DNA of 61,589 nucleotides from Podochytrium sp. JEL0797 (GCA_027596195.1 JADGJG010000044.1:1-61589), one strand, 5' to 3'. Numbered from the stretch's first letter, positions 13,301 to 24,398 are shown. Translations and numbers: made by a program. Notes: a model not told the origin generated them from the sequence alone.

Positions 13301-14450
13301 CGACGAAGTCGTCGAACACGCCATGTACGCGATTCGTGCGGGGGACAAGCAGCAAGGACAAGACTTTATGGTCGAGGCATTGCATGTGTATGAGCAAGCT
13401 CTGGGCCCCGTGCACGCAGAGGCTTCCAAGATTCAGCAGCAGTTGGCGCGACTGCAGCACGAGTTTGGGAACTTGGAGTTGTGCAAGTTTTATCAGAGGA
13501 GGGCGTTGATTGTGTCGGAACGGTTGAATGGGTTTGATGATCCTGAGACGTTGCAGCAATATGTGAGTGTTGTGCTTCTTTGCGCTTCATTTTTGTTGGT
13601 TGACTGACGGGTGGTTTTTTCCAAAGTTGAATCTCGGTTACTTTGAGTGCGTTACACGAAACTTTGAAGTTGGTTTCAAGTACATGGACCATGCGACCAA
13701 GTTGATGCAGATGCACTGTGGAACTCTTGTTCACCCCGAGTTGGCCGCTGCCGATGTAAGATGACAACCCATCAAATTGAATGATGGAATTGCAACTGAA
13801 CACGCTATATTAGGCCCAAATCGCCATGCTCCTCTGCGACAGCAAATCCGACCCCACCGTCGGCCTCCAATTCCTCTCGCGCGCCATCTCGACATACGAA
13901 ACCCTGCTCGGCAAAGACCACGACCAAACGCTGCGCACGCAAGAAATGCGCGTCAACATTTTGCTGCAGGAGGGTGAATTTGCGGAAGCCCTCATATGCC
14001 AGGAAGCCGTGTTGGAAATCCAAAAGGCCAAGTTTGCGGGAACCGAGGATGAAAAGGAGGTGGCGATTTTGACGGGGTCCAGTCGCGTGGTGCAGTTTTT
14101 GAAGAATCGGATTCAGATGGTGGTGAGTCTTGTAATTTTTTTGATCGTTTGCTGGTTTGTATGCTGAACGTGAATCTGTTCGGTAGGCTGATGAAAAGGC
14201 GGCCAAGGCAGCGAAAATCAAGGCTGCTGCGGAAGCCAAAAAGACGGCGGCAGCGACGCCACCTGGACCCAAGAAGGCAAAGAGCAAGACCTCTGTGGCT
14301 CGCAAGAGTACTCCCGTTGCAGCCGAAGTTCCTGCTGCTGCTGCTGTGAACGGAGATGCGTCGGCGAGCAAGGGACACCTCTCGATTGACGAGCTGATGA
14401 ATTTTATTGACGGAAGTGGGGCCAAGAAGGGAAAGAAGGGCAAGAAATGA
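10323..14450 (+). CDS. CLU1: Clustered mitochondria protein Clu1/CLUH
   Basis: CLU1/CLUH is a cytosolic RNA-binding protein needed for even mitochondrial distribution; in yeast it is also known as Tif31, an eIF3-associated factor. Exons: 10323-10448, 10503-10677, 10740-10877, 10934-12379, 12440-12585, 12649-12798, 12858-13562, 13627-13755, 13814-14122, 14187-14450; these sum to exactly 1196 codons. Order: acidic N-terminus, ubiquitin-like CLU-N domain (IGDIRSHLIDSPEGNFNTCF, MVTDEFNDREVRV), central CLU domain (DFCLAALLPTT, YLHGGIFYSLA, AAEVIVYGSMD), the FDIRFNTD segment after the 12440 acceptor, a helical eIF3-p135 region, then TPR repeats (EALHVYEQALGPVHAE; LNLGYFECVTRNF) and an Ala/Lys-rich tail ending KKGKKGKK. 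It starts only 59 bp after the VPS11 stop, on the same strand. Confidence 0.95.
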
Positions 14451-14832
14451 GGTGGGGAACGAGTGCTTATGTTGATGATGGTGGATTTTTTACGTTTTGT
14501 AATGAAGAATTCGTTATGGTTGGTCGTTATTTGTCCAATTTGTTGAAAGATTCGGCTTTGGAAATGTTTAGTGATCTAGACGCGTAAATCTAGCGTTTGT
14601 TGTTTCGCCGAAGGAGGTTTGGGCTTCGGGTTGTCGCTACCTGATTTGGTGGCAATTCAATGGGGTGTTTTCTGAAAATGGTGTGGGTTTATTTACGCGT
14701 GGATCTTGAAAACGGTAGATGATGGAAAAAAAGGAAAAGAAATGTGAAGAGAACAGGTGGCAATGATGGTTTTTTTTAACGTTTGCTGGCGAGGAAAGAG
14801 AGGGAAAGAGGCTTGTTGTTTTGATTTTGAAA
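14451..14832. other. Intergenic, 382 bp
   Basis: Region between the CLU1 stop and the ATPase start. It is T/G-rich and holds presumably the CLU1 3' UTR and ATPase promoter; I see no gene or repeat. Confidence 0.4.
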
Positions 14833-16596
14833 ATGTCTTCAATCCGTTGGACCCCACGTGTCCCCCCACCACCACCACCACCACCACCACTGCCGCAGAC
14901 GTTGGCGATGGCAGAGACAGCAGCGACAGCAAAGCCACTGCGGCAAACGAAGGCGCCAAAGAAGTCTCTTGAAGAACTCGTCGCGGCAGCGCCTGCGCAC
15001 AAAGACGACGCCGCCTTCGACGCGGCGCCGTACTTTGAAGTCGTTGGCGCTTTTGCGAAAGCGGCGTCGTCTTCAAACTCAGCAAGCGCATCCGTCCACT
15101 CGCTCTTTTTCAGCGCAATTACACAAAAACAAAAACACAAAGACCTTCTCGGAAAGACGCTCGCCGCAAAACAAACACGCCACCTTCTCACTGAGTCGGC
15201 CTTCCTGGCTGCCGCCCTGCCCAGGCGAAAAGCGAACCTCAACCCAAGCACACCCCCTTCAGGCGAAATCTACCTCAACATCCACGAGCCATTCTGCATC
15301 ATCACAATGGGCGTGCAGGGCGCCGGAAAGTCCCACACAATGTCCCTCATCCTCGAGAGCTGCCTCCTTCCCACACGCAACCACGCGTTTCGAAACAAGT
15401 CCGACAAAAACATGATCGACCTCAAAGAACCCATGTGCGCCCTCGTGCTACACTACGACCAGAACCCGCAGAGTTTGTGCGAAGCCACTGGCTTGATCCA
15501 CCCGTCGCCCAATTTTCCGAACCTCCCGTGCCTTCCACGCAACAAAATGACGGTTCTCGTGTCTCCTTCGTATTTCAAACAACGCAAGGCGTTTTACGGC
15601 TCGTACTGTGAAGTGAAACCGCTCCTATTCAACTGGAACGCCATCTCCGCGGACCACATCAAAAAACTGATGAGAATCAACGAGAACGACAACCAACTTT
15701 ACATGGCTACGCTCCTTGAGCTCTTGCGCACCTACCAACGCACTGGTATGCATGCCTTTTCTTTTCTCGTACGCGTTATCTGCGGTTCTTGACGTCCAAT
15801 ACAACTCACACACTCACACACCGACAAAGGCAAGAAACCCGACTTTGCCACCTTCCTCGAACAATCGCAAGAACTCAACAACGTGCGCGGCCAAGAAGCT
15901 CCCCTCCTCCAACGCCTCAACATTCTCCAATCCTTCATCATGGAAAGCGACAAGAACAAAGACATTCGCGAATTCGCCGTCGACTTACGTACCCTTGTGG
16001 CGAAGGGGAACCTCATTGTCACGGACCTCACGGACCCCATGCTTAGCGCGAGTGAGGTGAATGGGATTTTTCAGTTGCTTGTCGAGCAGTTTCGTGTGGC
16101 GCCTTTGGCTACTGGTGGTGGCGGTGGTGGTGTCGGTGGCAAGTTGCTCGCGCTCGACGAATGTCACAAATTCATGGACGGAAACAAAGACGACGGATTA
16201 AGCGACGCGATTCTCGACACGGTGCGTCTGATGCGACACGATGGGATCCGTGTCGTATTGAGCACACAGAGCCCGAAAGCCGTGCTCCCCGAGATTCTCG
16301 AACTCGTGTCCGTGGCCGTGATGCATCGTTTTCATTCGCAGGATTGGTTCCGTTATTTGAGTGCAAAGATTCCCTTGAAGGTGGAGGATTTTGAAGAGAT
16401 TGTGGAGTTGGAGCCGGGGGAGGCGGTGGTGTTTGCGGGGAGGCATTTGTTGGAGGGGGGTGGAAATTTGAATGGCGATGGGGAAGATGTCGAAAATGGA
16501 GAGGTTGAGATGAAGAAAGGGAAGGCGGTTACTTTCAAAATTGGGATGCGTCCTCGTTTTACGGCGGATCGTGGATCTTCGCGCATGAACAAGTGA
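14833..16596 (+). CDS. HerA/FtsK-superfamily P-loop ATPase, intact copy
   Basis: Two exons, 14833-15745 and 15830-16596, across an 84-nt intron give 559 residues. The N-terminus is Pro- and Ala-rich (a run of nine Pro from a CCA/CCG repeat). Walker A is GVQGAGKSHT at about residues 158-167. Walker B, with a catalytic-type Glu, is LLALDECHKF at about 409-418, and a Gln-bearing sensor-like motif, VVLSTQSPKA, follows about 40 residues later, the layout of HerA/VirB4/FtsK-type motors. Other conserved blocks shared with the broken copy at 41122: VSPSYFKQRKAFYGSYC, LMRINENDNQ, NVRGQEAPLLQRLNILQSF, VTDLTDPMLS, LRLMRHDGIRV-like. Fungal proteins of this kind are annotated only as P-loop hydrolases; substrate and role are unknown to me. 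Eukaryotic HerA-like motors are rare, so a DNA-pumping or remodelling role is only a guess. Confidence 0.75.
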
Positions 16597-16795
16597 GCCC
16601 GCGCAAGTTTAGCCAAGTGGCTGGTGGTGGATCGTTTTGCTTTGCGTATTTTTTTTTTGCTTTCTTTCTTCCTTTGCGTTTTCACAACACGTTATCCCAG
16701 AAAACCTTGCCTCCTTATTTTCATTTCAACCCCACGCGCAACAGCACGTCTCGTGGCGAATCGCGTTAGATCGAACAAAAAGATCATGGACAATT

Positions 16796-16832
16796 TTGTC
16801 CGAATTTGTCCGAATTTGTCCGAACTGTCAAA
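16796..16832. repeat. Short tandem repeat, 10-nt unit TTTGTCCGAA
   Basis: Three nearly perfect head-to-tail copies of a TTTGTCCGAA unit, upstream of the decayed BTB-TLDc gene. No function is evident. The 16597-17001 stretch otherwise holds nothing I recognise. Confidence 0.6.
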
Positions 16833-17001
16833 TGCCAAATGTTACGGTCAGAAAGAGCTACACCAAATCATTCAGCTTGCCTATGAGCTACTTGTGCCGC
16901 ATCTTCTCTATTCTTATTCCATGCGATTTTTGCCATATTGCCATATCCCCACCATATTCCGTCCAAATATATTATTTTCAAGTTTTTCCCTTCCAACTTT
17001 C

Positions 17002-18377
17002 ATGACCCAACCGCTCCCCCTCGCCCTCGTCAGTGAAACCTCCCTGGTTTCTTCCAACAACACCATCCGCTTTAATCCCACCTTCTCTGATGTCCCCTTC
17101 TTCTCGTTGGACCCTCCAAGACTCCCGTCTATGCCCACGCTGCGATCATCTCCCAGAACTGCGAGTATTACAACAGGGCTCTCTCCGAGACGTAGATGGA
17201 CACTGCGGTCGTGATTCCAGAGGGAACCCATATCGAACCAAAGAGTGCAAATTCCCTCCGAGCTGTGCTGTCCCATCCCGCTGCGGAATCGAAACGCTCG
17301 ACACAATCCTTGAATTCATCTACACGGGCACTGCCACGATTCCAGATTCGATGATTTTGAAAGTTGCTCTCTTGGCAGACAAGTTTGGTCAAGAACCAAT
17401 GCCTGGACCACTTTCTGGCCAACATCGTCACTGTCCAAACCGCCCTAGAATTCTACTGTTTGTGCGACACACTGTGTCACCGGGCATTCAAAGATGTAGC
17501 TCTTTTGAAGGCGGTTTCGAACTGGTCAGCAGCGGTTGAATGTGGACGCGATAGTGATTTAGTTCAAACGGTTGGGAATAGCCGACAAGTGGAGACTGTT
17601 GATTGGTTGGGCCAAAGCTCAACAAGAGTGTGAGGAACTCTCGATCGAAGCCGGCATGACTCAGGACTTTGACGCCGAGAAAGCTCTACTCGACGTTGCC
17701 GAGTTGGTCCCGCACATTGGCCTGTTCACGTGTTCCCTCCAATTATTCGCTTCGCAAGTCACTCCATTCCTTTCTGTTTTGCATGATAATGTCCAATCAA
17801 TGCTCCAGGGGCATTATGAGAATTTTGCGGGCGAGGCAGGGGCTCCCGTTGCGTTCGAGGACTCCACTGTGCTGACACCGCGCCATGCATATTCCCTAAT
17901 GCGTCAACTTAGATCCGCCTGCTCTTTTGTTCCTTGCCAAGCAAGGCTTCTCTTACTGCGGGGTTTGGAAGCACCGAGTTTCACGACGCCTGCAATAGGC
18001 GAAGAAACACATTGACGGTGATCAAGACGGCTCACGGACGCGTCGTTGGAGGTTTCATTGATTCGGAATGGAACTCAAATGGAGAATGGATCCCTGTCAA
18101 TCAGATATGCCTTTTCTCGGGGACTCCTGAAGCTGGCGAACTGACCGAATGGCAAATGTATCCGACTGCTCGGGATACAGAGTCTCTCGATTCTGGAATC
18201 AAGGGAAGCGAATATTATAATCCAGCGATCTGCTTGTTCCGGGCAAGAGTTGCTTTTGTGACAAAAACTCGACTCGGTCTCTTCACGAGAAGTTTCTTGG
18301 TGGGAACGACAGAGAAAAATCAGCATGGTAGCTATTTTAGCAAGATAGACGAGTTTGAAGTTTTTCAACTGGAATAA
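17002..18377 (+). pseudogene. Decayed BTB-BACK-TLDc gene
   Basis: The DNA encodes, in shifting frames and in the right order, parts of one protein. First, a BTB/POZ domain: NNTIRFNPTFSDVPFF (17052 on), then PVYAHAAIISQNCEYYNRAL (17124 on), then IETLDTILEFIYTGTATI (17287 on) and ALLADKFG. Next a BACK-like helical part (CLDHFLANIVTVQTALEF; LLIGWAKAQQECEEL; AELVPHIGLFTC). Last a TLDc domain (STVLTPRHAYSLMRQL; LLFLAKQGFSYCG; FHDACNRRRNTLTVIKT; HGRVVGGFI), ending GSYFSKIDEFEVFQLE at 18377. The frame changes at least six times at places with no room for an intron, and there is an in-frame TAG at 17193. TLDc proteins are linked to oxidative-stress resistance (Oxr1) and V-ATPase regulation; BTB proteins often act as Cul3 adaptors. 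This copy cannot make a full-length product. Breaks are spread along the whole gene, so an assembly error alone is unlikely. Confidence 0.8.
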
Positions 18378-18876
18378 ACTGGGAAGAATTCGAGGCGAAG
18401 AGTTTGTCCGTGAAAGGGGGGGGTAAGGAATCAGGAATGTTAACTGCCCAGCGACTTCCTAACGGGAAACGAGACGCAAAACACGATCGCGAAACTTCCC
18501 ACGGGGGCCGGAAAGACGCTGATTGCGCTGCTTCTCATTCTATTGGTTGTAGGAAAACACGCACGGGGATCTCGTTCACCAAAAAACTTTTTTTAATGCG
18601 ACTCGATGTGTCACGCACGTATGCACGCGCTCAAAGTCAAAAAAGGCGTTTGGAAAACGGCCTCGCCGGGTTGGAGAACGCGTTCATCCCTCTTCGTATC
18701 GGCGGGTAGCTCCGGACGCGATGGGAAAATACCTGAACAGGAATCTTCAACTTGCTCACAAATCGTGCAGACAAATAAACAGTGTCCGCGACACGCCCGC
18801 CCCTACCCCCCTGCATCTAAAAAGTGGGAAATTGGTTTCGAAACGAGCGTAATCTATTCTTCAGAATTTCATCCCT
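18378..18876. other. Intergenic, nothing recognised
   Basis: About 500 bp between the pseudogene and the 3' end of the tubulin cofactor B gene. I see a G run near 18415 and no gene or repeat. Confidence 0.4.
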
Positions 18877-19753
18877 TCACATTTCATCCATGTCGCTGAA
18901 ATCAAAGTCCTCTTCCGGGTAATCTCCGACCTGAACCTTGTTCGGTCGAGCGAATGCGCCGTATTTTGGCTTCGCGTCAAAGTACTTTTCACCGCCGACA
19001 CTGAAATGCGATGGTCAATACGCAATTGCGAGAACAAAAACAACAAGAGATACCCACCTCCCATCATGTTTTCCCAGCGGCTCATCATACTCGATGCCGA
19101 CCCAATATCCCGGCTTGAACTTGGTCAACCCCACATACTTTACGACGCCGCGTTTCGCCAATCCACCGGCATCTTCGACGACAACTTGACACCTGTCCCC
19201 AATATGAATGGCTTCAGCTTCCTCCTTGAACTCCTCTACTTTGAGAGCATCCGCCTCTGTGGGTTCCGCAAATCTCCCAAGCTTCATCCGTTGTTTGAAT
19301 GCGCGGACCGAGTCGTTTCGCTTGTTGTATTCGTCTTCGGTGATTTCAAACTTTTCGACCTGCGAGACGTCTGTGAAGGCGCCGCGTTGTCTGTGCGGGT
19401 TTGTGTCTGAGACGTGGAGGCTAAAGAGTAAACGATCAGTAATAATGTAGAAGAAACAAACAAATACGAAATAGTTACCGCATGTAGTCCTCGCACGGAT
19501 AGAAGCCCAGCATCTTCGCGTCGTCGTCCAGGACGCACAGGCGCGCATTCGTAGCCGAAAACAGGGCGACTCTCTGCGAGGAAGCAGGGACACCCGTCAG
19601 CGGCTCGAGGCGCTCTTTGAGAGAAGCCACGCTGAGGCCCTTGTCGAAGCGGCGCTCGGAGGCTGCCGCGTTGTCGTCGCAGGAAACAAAGAGTTTAACG
19701 ATGCTACTTCCGAGGAAGCTGCCTGTCGGGTTGTGGAGGAGGGAGGCCGCCAT
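18877..19753 (-). CDS. TBCB: Tubulin-folding cofactor B
   Basis: TBCB captures alpha-tubulin after the chaperonin and works with cofactor E in tubulin dimer assembly. Exons (minus): 19753-19479, 19420-19058, 19000-18877, totalling 254 codons, close to the usual ~245. The N-terminal ~95 residues are a ubiquitin-like domain (VKLFVSCDDN; LKERLEPLTGVP). A linker follows (FEITEDEYNKRNDSVRAFK), then a CAP-Gly domain at about 150-215 (VKYVGLTKFKPGYWVGIEYD, GKHDGSVGGEKYF). The intron splits the CAP-Gly at GS|V. The tail is acidic and ends DMDEM, a plausible equivalent of the alpha-tubulin-like acidic end found in the family. Its start lies 42 bp downstream of the stop of the next minus-strand gene. 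Confidence 0.95.
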
Positions 19754-19795
19754 TTTTGTCGTAGTTTTCTATATTCTTCCACCCCCCCTTTCTCT

Positions 19796-21284
19796 TCAAA
19801 CTTCATACAACGCATGATTGCAAATTACATATCCCGGTGTGCGTCCATGCATGATCTGATTTAGCTTGTCCTTGAGCCAGCCAACCTTGTCCATCAACGA
19901 ATCGACGCGACCGCCTCCATTCCATTCCGCCTCAAAAAACTGACCACACGAGACGCGAGTCATGCGAGAAACAGCCTCGGCAACACCCTCCCTCTTGATG
20001 TTATATCCAGGTGAACTCGACATGACAAGAATATCCAAGAGTGACTCGAGAAACGCGTCGTGACGAGGTACAGTCTGCCAAAAGACGGCGAGGTCGCCAA
20101 TATTGGCAGGAAGCCGGTTGCATCGCTGCACGCATTCGTGCGAATTGATAAGCGCGAGAATTTCCGTCTGTGAGAGTCGCAAGTTGCGCGGGAGTCTTGT
20201 CCGAATTTGGTATCTGTTTGGAGGGCTTGAGCTGAGTAGAAAGCGAAAATGAAGGGCAGGAGGGGTCCATACCGAAGTTGCCATAACAAATATTCTTTGA
20301 CTTGAAAGCTCATCAAGAGTCGACAACCGCGTTCTCTCCATGCGCAGAGGCAGAGTTGCGAAGACAAAGCGACGCAAAATAAGCCACATCGCGCGGCACT
20401 TGCTTGCACTTCTCAACACATTCGTCCGATTGAAGCCGAACAAGCATCTCAGCCTTAGAGCATCGGTTATTTTCGTGGATTCCTTCGTTTCGGATTCCCC
20501 ACATCGCATATCGTTTCACACACGCGCTGGTCGCCAAGTCCGAACAGCATGGAAAACAATCAACACACGACAAGTCGAGCGAGTCTTTGTTGTGGTAGTT
20601 TCGAAACATGGCCCCCGCTTGCTCTGCAACAGTCTTGGCGGGCACCTTCGGAGTCCACACGGGCCATATTATTTTACAATCTACGTGGTCCGATCTCCCA
20701 AGTCAACACCGTTTCACCAATGTTTCGGGCAACCCTCGAGCAATCATCTCGTACGCGACTTCATCCTCCCATGCGCGTGGGGACAAGGACCACATGACGT
20801 CATGCGCCAACAGGCTGCATTCGGGAAACGCAGTTACCAAATCGCCCGCCGTTTGAGGGGACAGGTATTTCCCAATCTGGAGCCACAGGTTCGAAATGAA
20901 TTTGGCACGGAGAAGAGGAATGGTGGTGCGGTGATGGTGGAGTTGGCTGGCAAGGTTGACTTGTAGATCGGAGGCCGTCTTTGCTGGAAGGCGATGCGCC
21001 CATACGACCAGGGCGCTCTCAATAGGATACTCCTTGCTCAGAATACGCCGCAGGATTTGCTGAGTCTCTTGCAGTTCATGAAAAAGTTGAGATCGCTGCC
21101 GAATGTCAAGAACGAGGGCCGTGATTCAAGCTTTCGGATGTTTGTGAACGAGAAAGTCGCCCCAGATTTCGGCTTGAGGGCAGTGATTGGATTCGAGCCA
21201 GGCGATTTCGATGGGAGTGAGACGTTTGTGGAGTGAAGCTGTGCGGGAAGAGATCTCAGCAGGGGATGCAGTGAGTTTTCCCAT
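19796..21284 (-). CDS. Unrecognised protein with Cys-containing repeat modules; gene model uncertain
   Basis: Not recognised. The start at 21284 gives MGKLTASPAEISSRTASLH. An in-frame TGA follows at about 21127, but it is removed if a 54-nt intron (GTTCAC...CGGCAG) is real. A second intron (GTGAAA...CCGAAG, 76 nt, around 20730-20660) joins ...RGLPETL to VPAKTVAEQAGAM in frame. Two related modules are visible: SKAEMLVRLQSDECVEKC...PRDVAYF and SQTEILALINSHECVQRC...PANIGDL, each with a Cys-x3-Cys. The two-module middle part needs at least one more weak intron or contains a frameshift near 20300. The C-terminal frame ends cleanly at 19796 (GYVICNHALYEV). It is either a lineage-specific gene with poor splice sites or a recent pseudogene. 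The start is 131 bp from the divergent UMP1 start. Confidence 0.4.
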
Positions 21285-21415
21285 GTTTTTTTCCATTCTC
21301 GAAATTACGCGTTGTTCTCGTACGCGTCCTCCTTAACGCATTCTTTGAGAACAGATTCTTTTTCTTATTCAGTAGAATGTAGAAGGAGAGAAGAGAGAGA
21401 AAAAAACAAATACAA

Positions 21416-22070
21416 ATGTCTTTCCGCATCGTCCCCTCCACGCACCACGCGTCCCTCACAACCGCATCCGTCGGTGCCGACACGCACTCCTCGTACAAAG
21501 TGCACGACACGATGCGCAGCGGCCTCCACACCGTGCGCTCAGACGTTCTCGCGGGACACCCCCTCGAGGCCCATCTCGAGAACGTGAGCGAAGGCCGCGT
21601 GTCCCCTTGCCTCTTTTTCATCTGACCCGCTCTTTCTCCGTATTAGTGGGACTTGACCCAGCAGCAGCTCAGGCTCGACATGGCACGCAGCGTCTACGGC
21701 CTGCACCAGCCCCTCAGAATCCAGATGGAGCAACACCTCGTGAGCAAGGTACCCGTCCCTCACCCCCGCGCTCCTCCCGCTCCCTCCTTCGAAACCCCCA
21801 CCAAACAATTATCCCTCGAATTATGCACACCATTCCGAATACCTCACCATCCAGTCGCTAAAACCCATCCCGTGTGATTTTTCAAAAACACAGCCCAAAC
21901 GCATCCCGGTCCTCAAACAGTCAAACCTCGCACAAGATATTCTGAGCGGAAAGGACTCGACGATCGAATTTGAAGACTTTTTGGGCGAATCGGACCCGTC
22001 CATGTTTTTGCTTGATGTGCATGGGGCTGCCGAGAGATCGTTGGGCATGACGAGAGGCGCCCCATTGTAA
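21416..22070 (+). CDS. UMP1: Proteasome maturation factor Ump1/POMP
   Basis: Ump1 is a short-lived chaperone of 20S proteasome assembly, enclosed and then degraded by the finished particle. Three exons, 21416-21583, 21647-21748 and 21894-22070, total 149 codons (148 residues; yeast Ump1 is 148). Signature segments are present in order: DTMRSGLHTVRSDVLAGHPLE, WDLTQQQLRLDMARSVYGLH, PLRIQMEQHL, then AQDILSGKDSTIEFEDFLG. All introns are phase 0 and GT-AG. Confidence 0.92.
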
Positions 22071-22209
22071 AAAAAGCTGTTCGAATCCTCAGCAAATCAA
22101 AAATACGAATAAGTGGATGTTGGATGGGAGGCGTGGCAGTTGTGTTGAGTTTTTGCGTTGGAATGAGGAGGGAGACTTCCTCATATTCGAACATAAAGAA
22201 AGAATCTAT

Positions 22210-23474
22210 TCACTCCTCTCCCACCTTCTCCAAATCTGGCCCCACATACCTCTCCTGCACATCCTGAATCTCCTCAAAATACTTCAAATAATTCGACCCC
22301 CCAACCGCCCACAACATACTCCCTTCCTCCTCATCCTTCCCAAAATACCCATTCGCGCGATCCAACTGCTCCACAAGTCTCCTCACACTCGCCTTCTCCT
22401 CAATACACAACGTCGTATACCCCACGATACCAAACTCCTCCACAAGCTCACACACAGCCGCATTGAGTTTCTGGAACCGCGTGGACGCCCCGGCGTCTTC
22501 ATTCAGCCCTGTGAGGAGGTACGACAGGTCCTGCACTTCCGTGTAAAAATCGAGGTTGAAGGCGAGTTTGCCGTAGGTCTGAATGAGGTCGATTTTGGAG
22601 AGGACGTTGATGTGCGGTTGCGAGAGGTGGAGCATGGTTTTGAGGGAGAGGAGGAGGGAGGAAATGTATTTGGAGGGGTCGGTGCAGAGGTGGGCGTCCA
22701 CCATGTGGACGATGGTGAGCTGGTGTGTGTTTTTGGGTTGGTGAGCACGCGCGAATCAAAACAACGCGGCTTGCATACCCGGAAATCGTGCTTTTCGAGA
22801 ATTTGGACGATATTGCGCATCGCATTGTTGACTGTATATAGTTCGACTTGGCCTGGAGGGTAATGTATTGGAAATGGATTAGAATTTGGCACGGAATCCC
22901 CCCGAACCCCGCACGAGACGCACCTGGACAATCAAACACCAGGTATTTATCTGCAAAGTAAGATATGAGATAAGACCACACCCCAATCCCCTCTCACCTT
23001 TCACATCCGCCAACCGACTCAACAACCAATCCATGTTCTTTTCGAGATATTCCATGCAATAGATGAGACCACCGTTAGGTCCGAGATGGTATTCATTCAT
23101 GACGTCTTCAAGGGTAATGAGTTCGGCAATGTCCACATCGCATTTATATCTGCAAGAGCGGTTCGAGGAATTCATGTGGTTCAGTCACGATGAAAGCTTT
23201 GCCAGAGCCTTTACGGAACCAAAAGACGCCAGAATCTGAGGCAGGGAGAGCCTCTATAAACTCACGGCAACCCATCGTTCGCAGGATCCAAGTTAATAAC
23301 AGCCGTCGGCCGTTTTGTGAGTTCGAAATATTGTTGCAAGCCGTGGCATCCCGTCGTTTTTCCGCTTCCTGATGGCCACAAATGGATCAGTACAGCGCAA
23401 GAGGAGAGTCGAATACGGGTCTATAGGGCCTCACCCGGAGCTCCGAGTAACACACATCCGAATTTCGTCGACAT
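22210..23474 (-). CDS. GPN2: GPN-loop GTPase 2
   Basis: GPN GTPases assist RNA polymerase II (and III) assembly and nuclear import. Six exons (minus): 23474-23435, 23368-23266, 23149-22998, 22950-22924, 22852-22779, 22719-22210; the sum is exactly 302 codons. The P-loop is split by the first intron: GAPG|SGKTTGCHG (residues ~11-20). Further motifs are INLDPAND, ITLEDVMNEYHLGPNGGLIY with the Gly-Pro-Asn insertion at about residue 70, YLVFDCPGQVE (G3) on a 27-nt exon and LSKIDLIQTYG (G4). The C-terminal segment RLVEQLDRANGYFG favours GPN2 over GPN1 or GPN3. The start is 146 bp from the start of the divergent MIC10 gene. Confidence 0.93.
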
Positions 23475-23620
23475 AGCCTCAGCGTTTTGGGAAAATCACA
23501 AAAAAAAATCAAATCATGTCGGTTGTCCCAGGAGGTTCGCAGGAAGTGCTGTCACGCAAGGTATCTTGATCTGCATACTTTGCTAGAGGGCCTGTTTCGA
23601 TTAAACAGTGCGGATGACAG

Positions 23621-24265
23621 ATGGACCAGTGCCTGTCCAACACGATTCTTTCGACGGGACTGGGAGTTTCTGCAGGCATTCTGGCGTCGGTTCTCTTCTT
23701 TAGACGTGAGTGTGAAGGAGCTGCCGTTGATTTCTTCTGGATCGATCTTGTTTCAGTTGTGAACCTACGATCTCTTGTGTCCCGCTGAGGGTGGGAAGGA
23801 ACTCGGTCGGCGACCAAACGAAAAAGCGAAGATCAATTGCAGTTCGGCCGAATACGAGACACGGATATCCGGATCTGCCAGGGATACTCGAACCATTCTT
23901 GCAGCCGATACAATCCTATTTCTCCTGAACTCTTCCCAAGATAATCAAGGGTGACCCCCATTCGAAACCCACGAATACCCATCTCATGCCTCCCCTCCCC
24001 CTCCTCTCCCACACATGCACACAAACTGTCACAAAATCACCAACTAAACTGTCATCCTACCACCTCCCTGATTCTAGGCAAGACCTGGCCCATCGCCTTC
24101 AGCACCGGAATCGCCGTCGGAATCGCATCCAACGATTGTTCCCGCAGTTTCAACCCGGACGTGACGCTCGCGCACCGTTTGCAGTCTCTTGAAGGGTTCA
24201 TTCCGGCAGAGGTGTCGCATGTGTTTGAGAACACGCGTGTGTTGGAGGAGAAGAGCAAGAAGTGA
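23621..24265 (+). CDS. MIC10: MICOS subunit Mic10
   Basis: Mic10 is the small membrane-bending core subunit of the MICOS complex at mitochondrial crista junctions. Two exons, 23621-23705 and 24078-24265, give 90 residues, the usual size. It starts MDQCLSNTILSTGLGVSAG, a typical N-terminus with a glycine-rich first membrane segment, continues LASVLFFRRKTWP, then a second glycine-containing membrane segment (IAFSTGIAVGIAS) and a soluble tail (FNPDVTLAHRLQSLEGF). The join C|GC creates the Arg of FFRRKTWP. The intron is 372 nt, several times longer than most introns in the window. Confidence 0.88.
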
Positions 24266-24398
24266 AGAGGCGGTATAACAATTTCGCTAATAAAGAAAGC
24301 GAATGTGGGTGTGTTGAACTTGTGGGTGTGCAAGGGGGGACGATTCGTGGGGGGACGAAGTACGAACGTATACAAAAATCGTTGTCCAATTGAAACCA

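Noticed and set aside
14868..14893. CAC/CCA repeat giving poly-His in one frame, possible tag or metal site
   Set aside because: The supported frame of the ATPase reads it as poly-Pro; the His frame has no gene.
17193..17195. TAG in the BTB segment as part of an intron
   Set aside because: No GT/AG pair around it restores frame, and further breaks follow on both sides.
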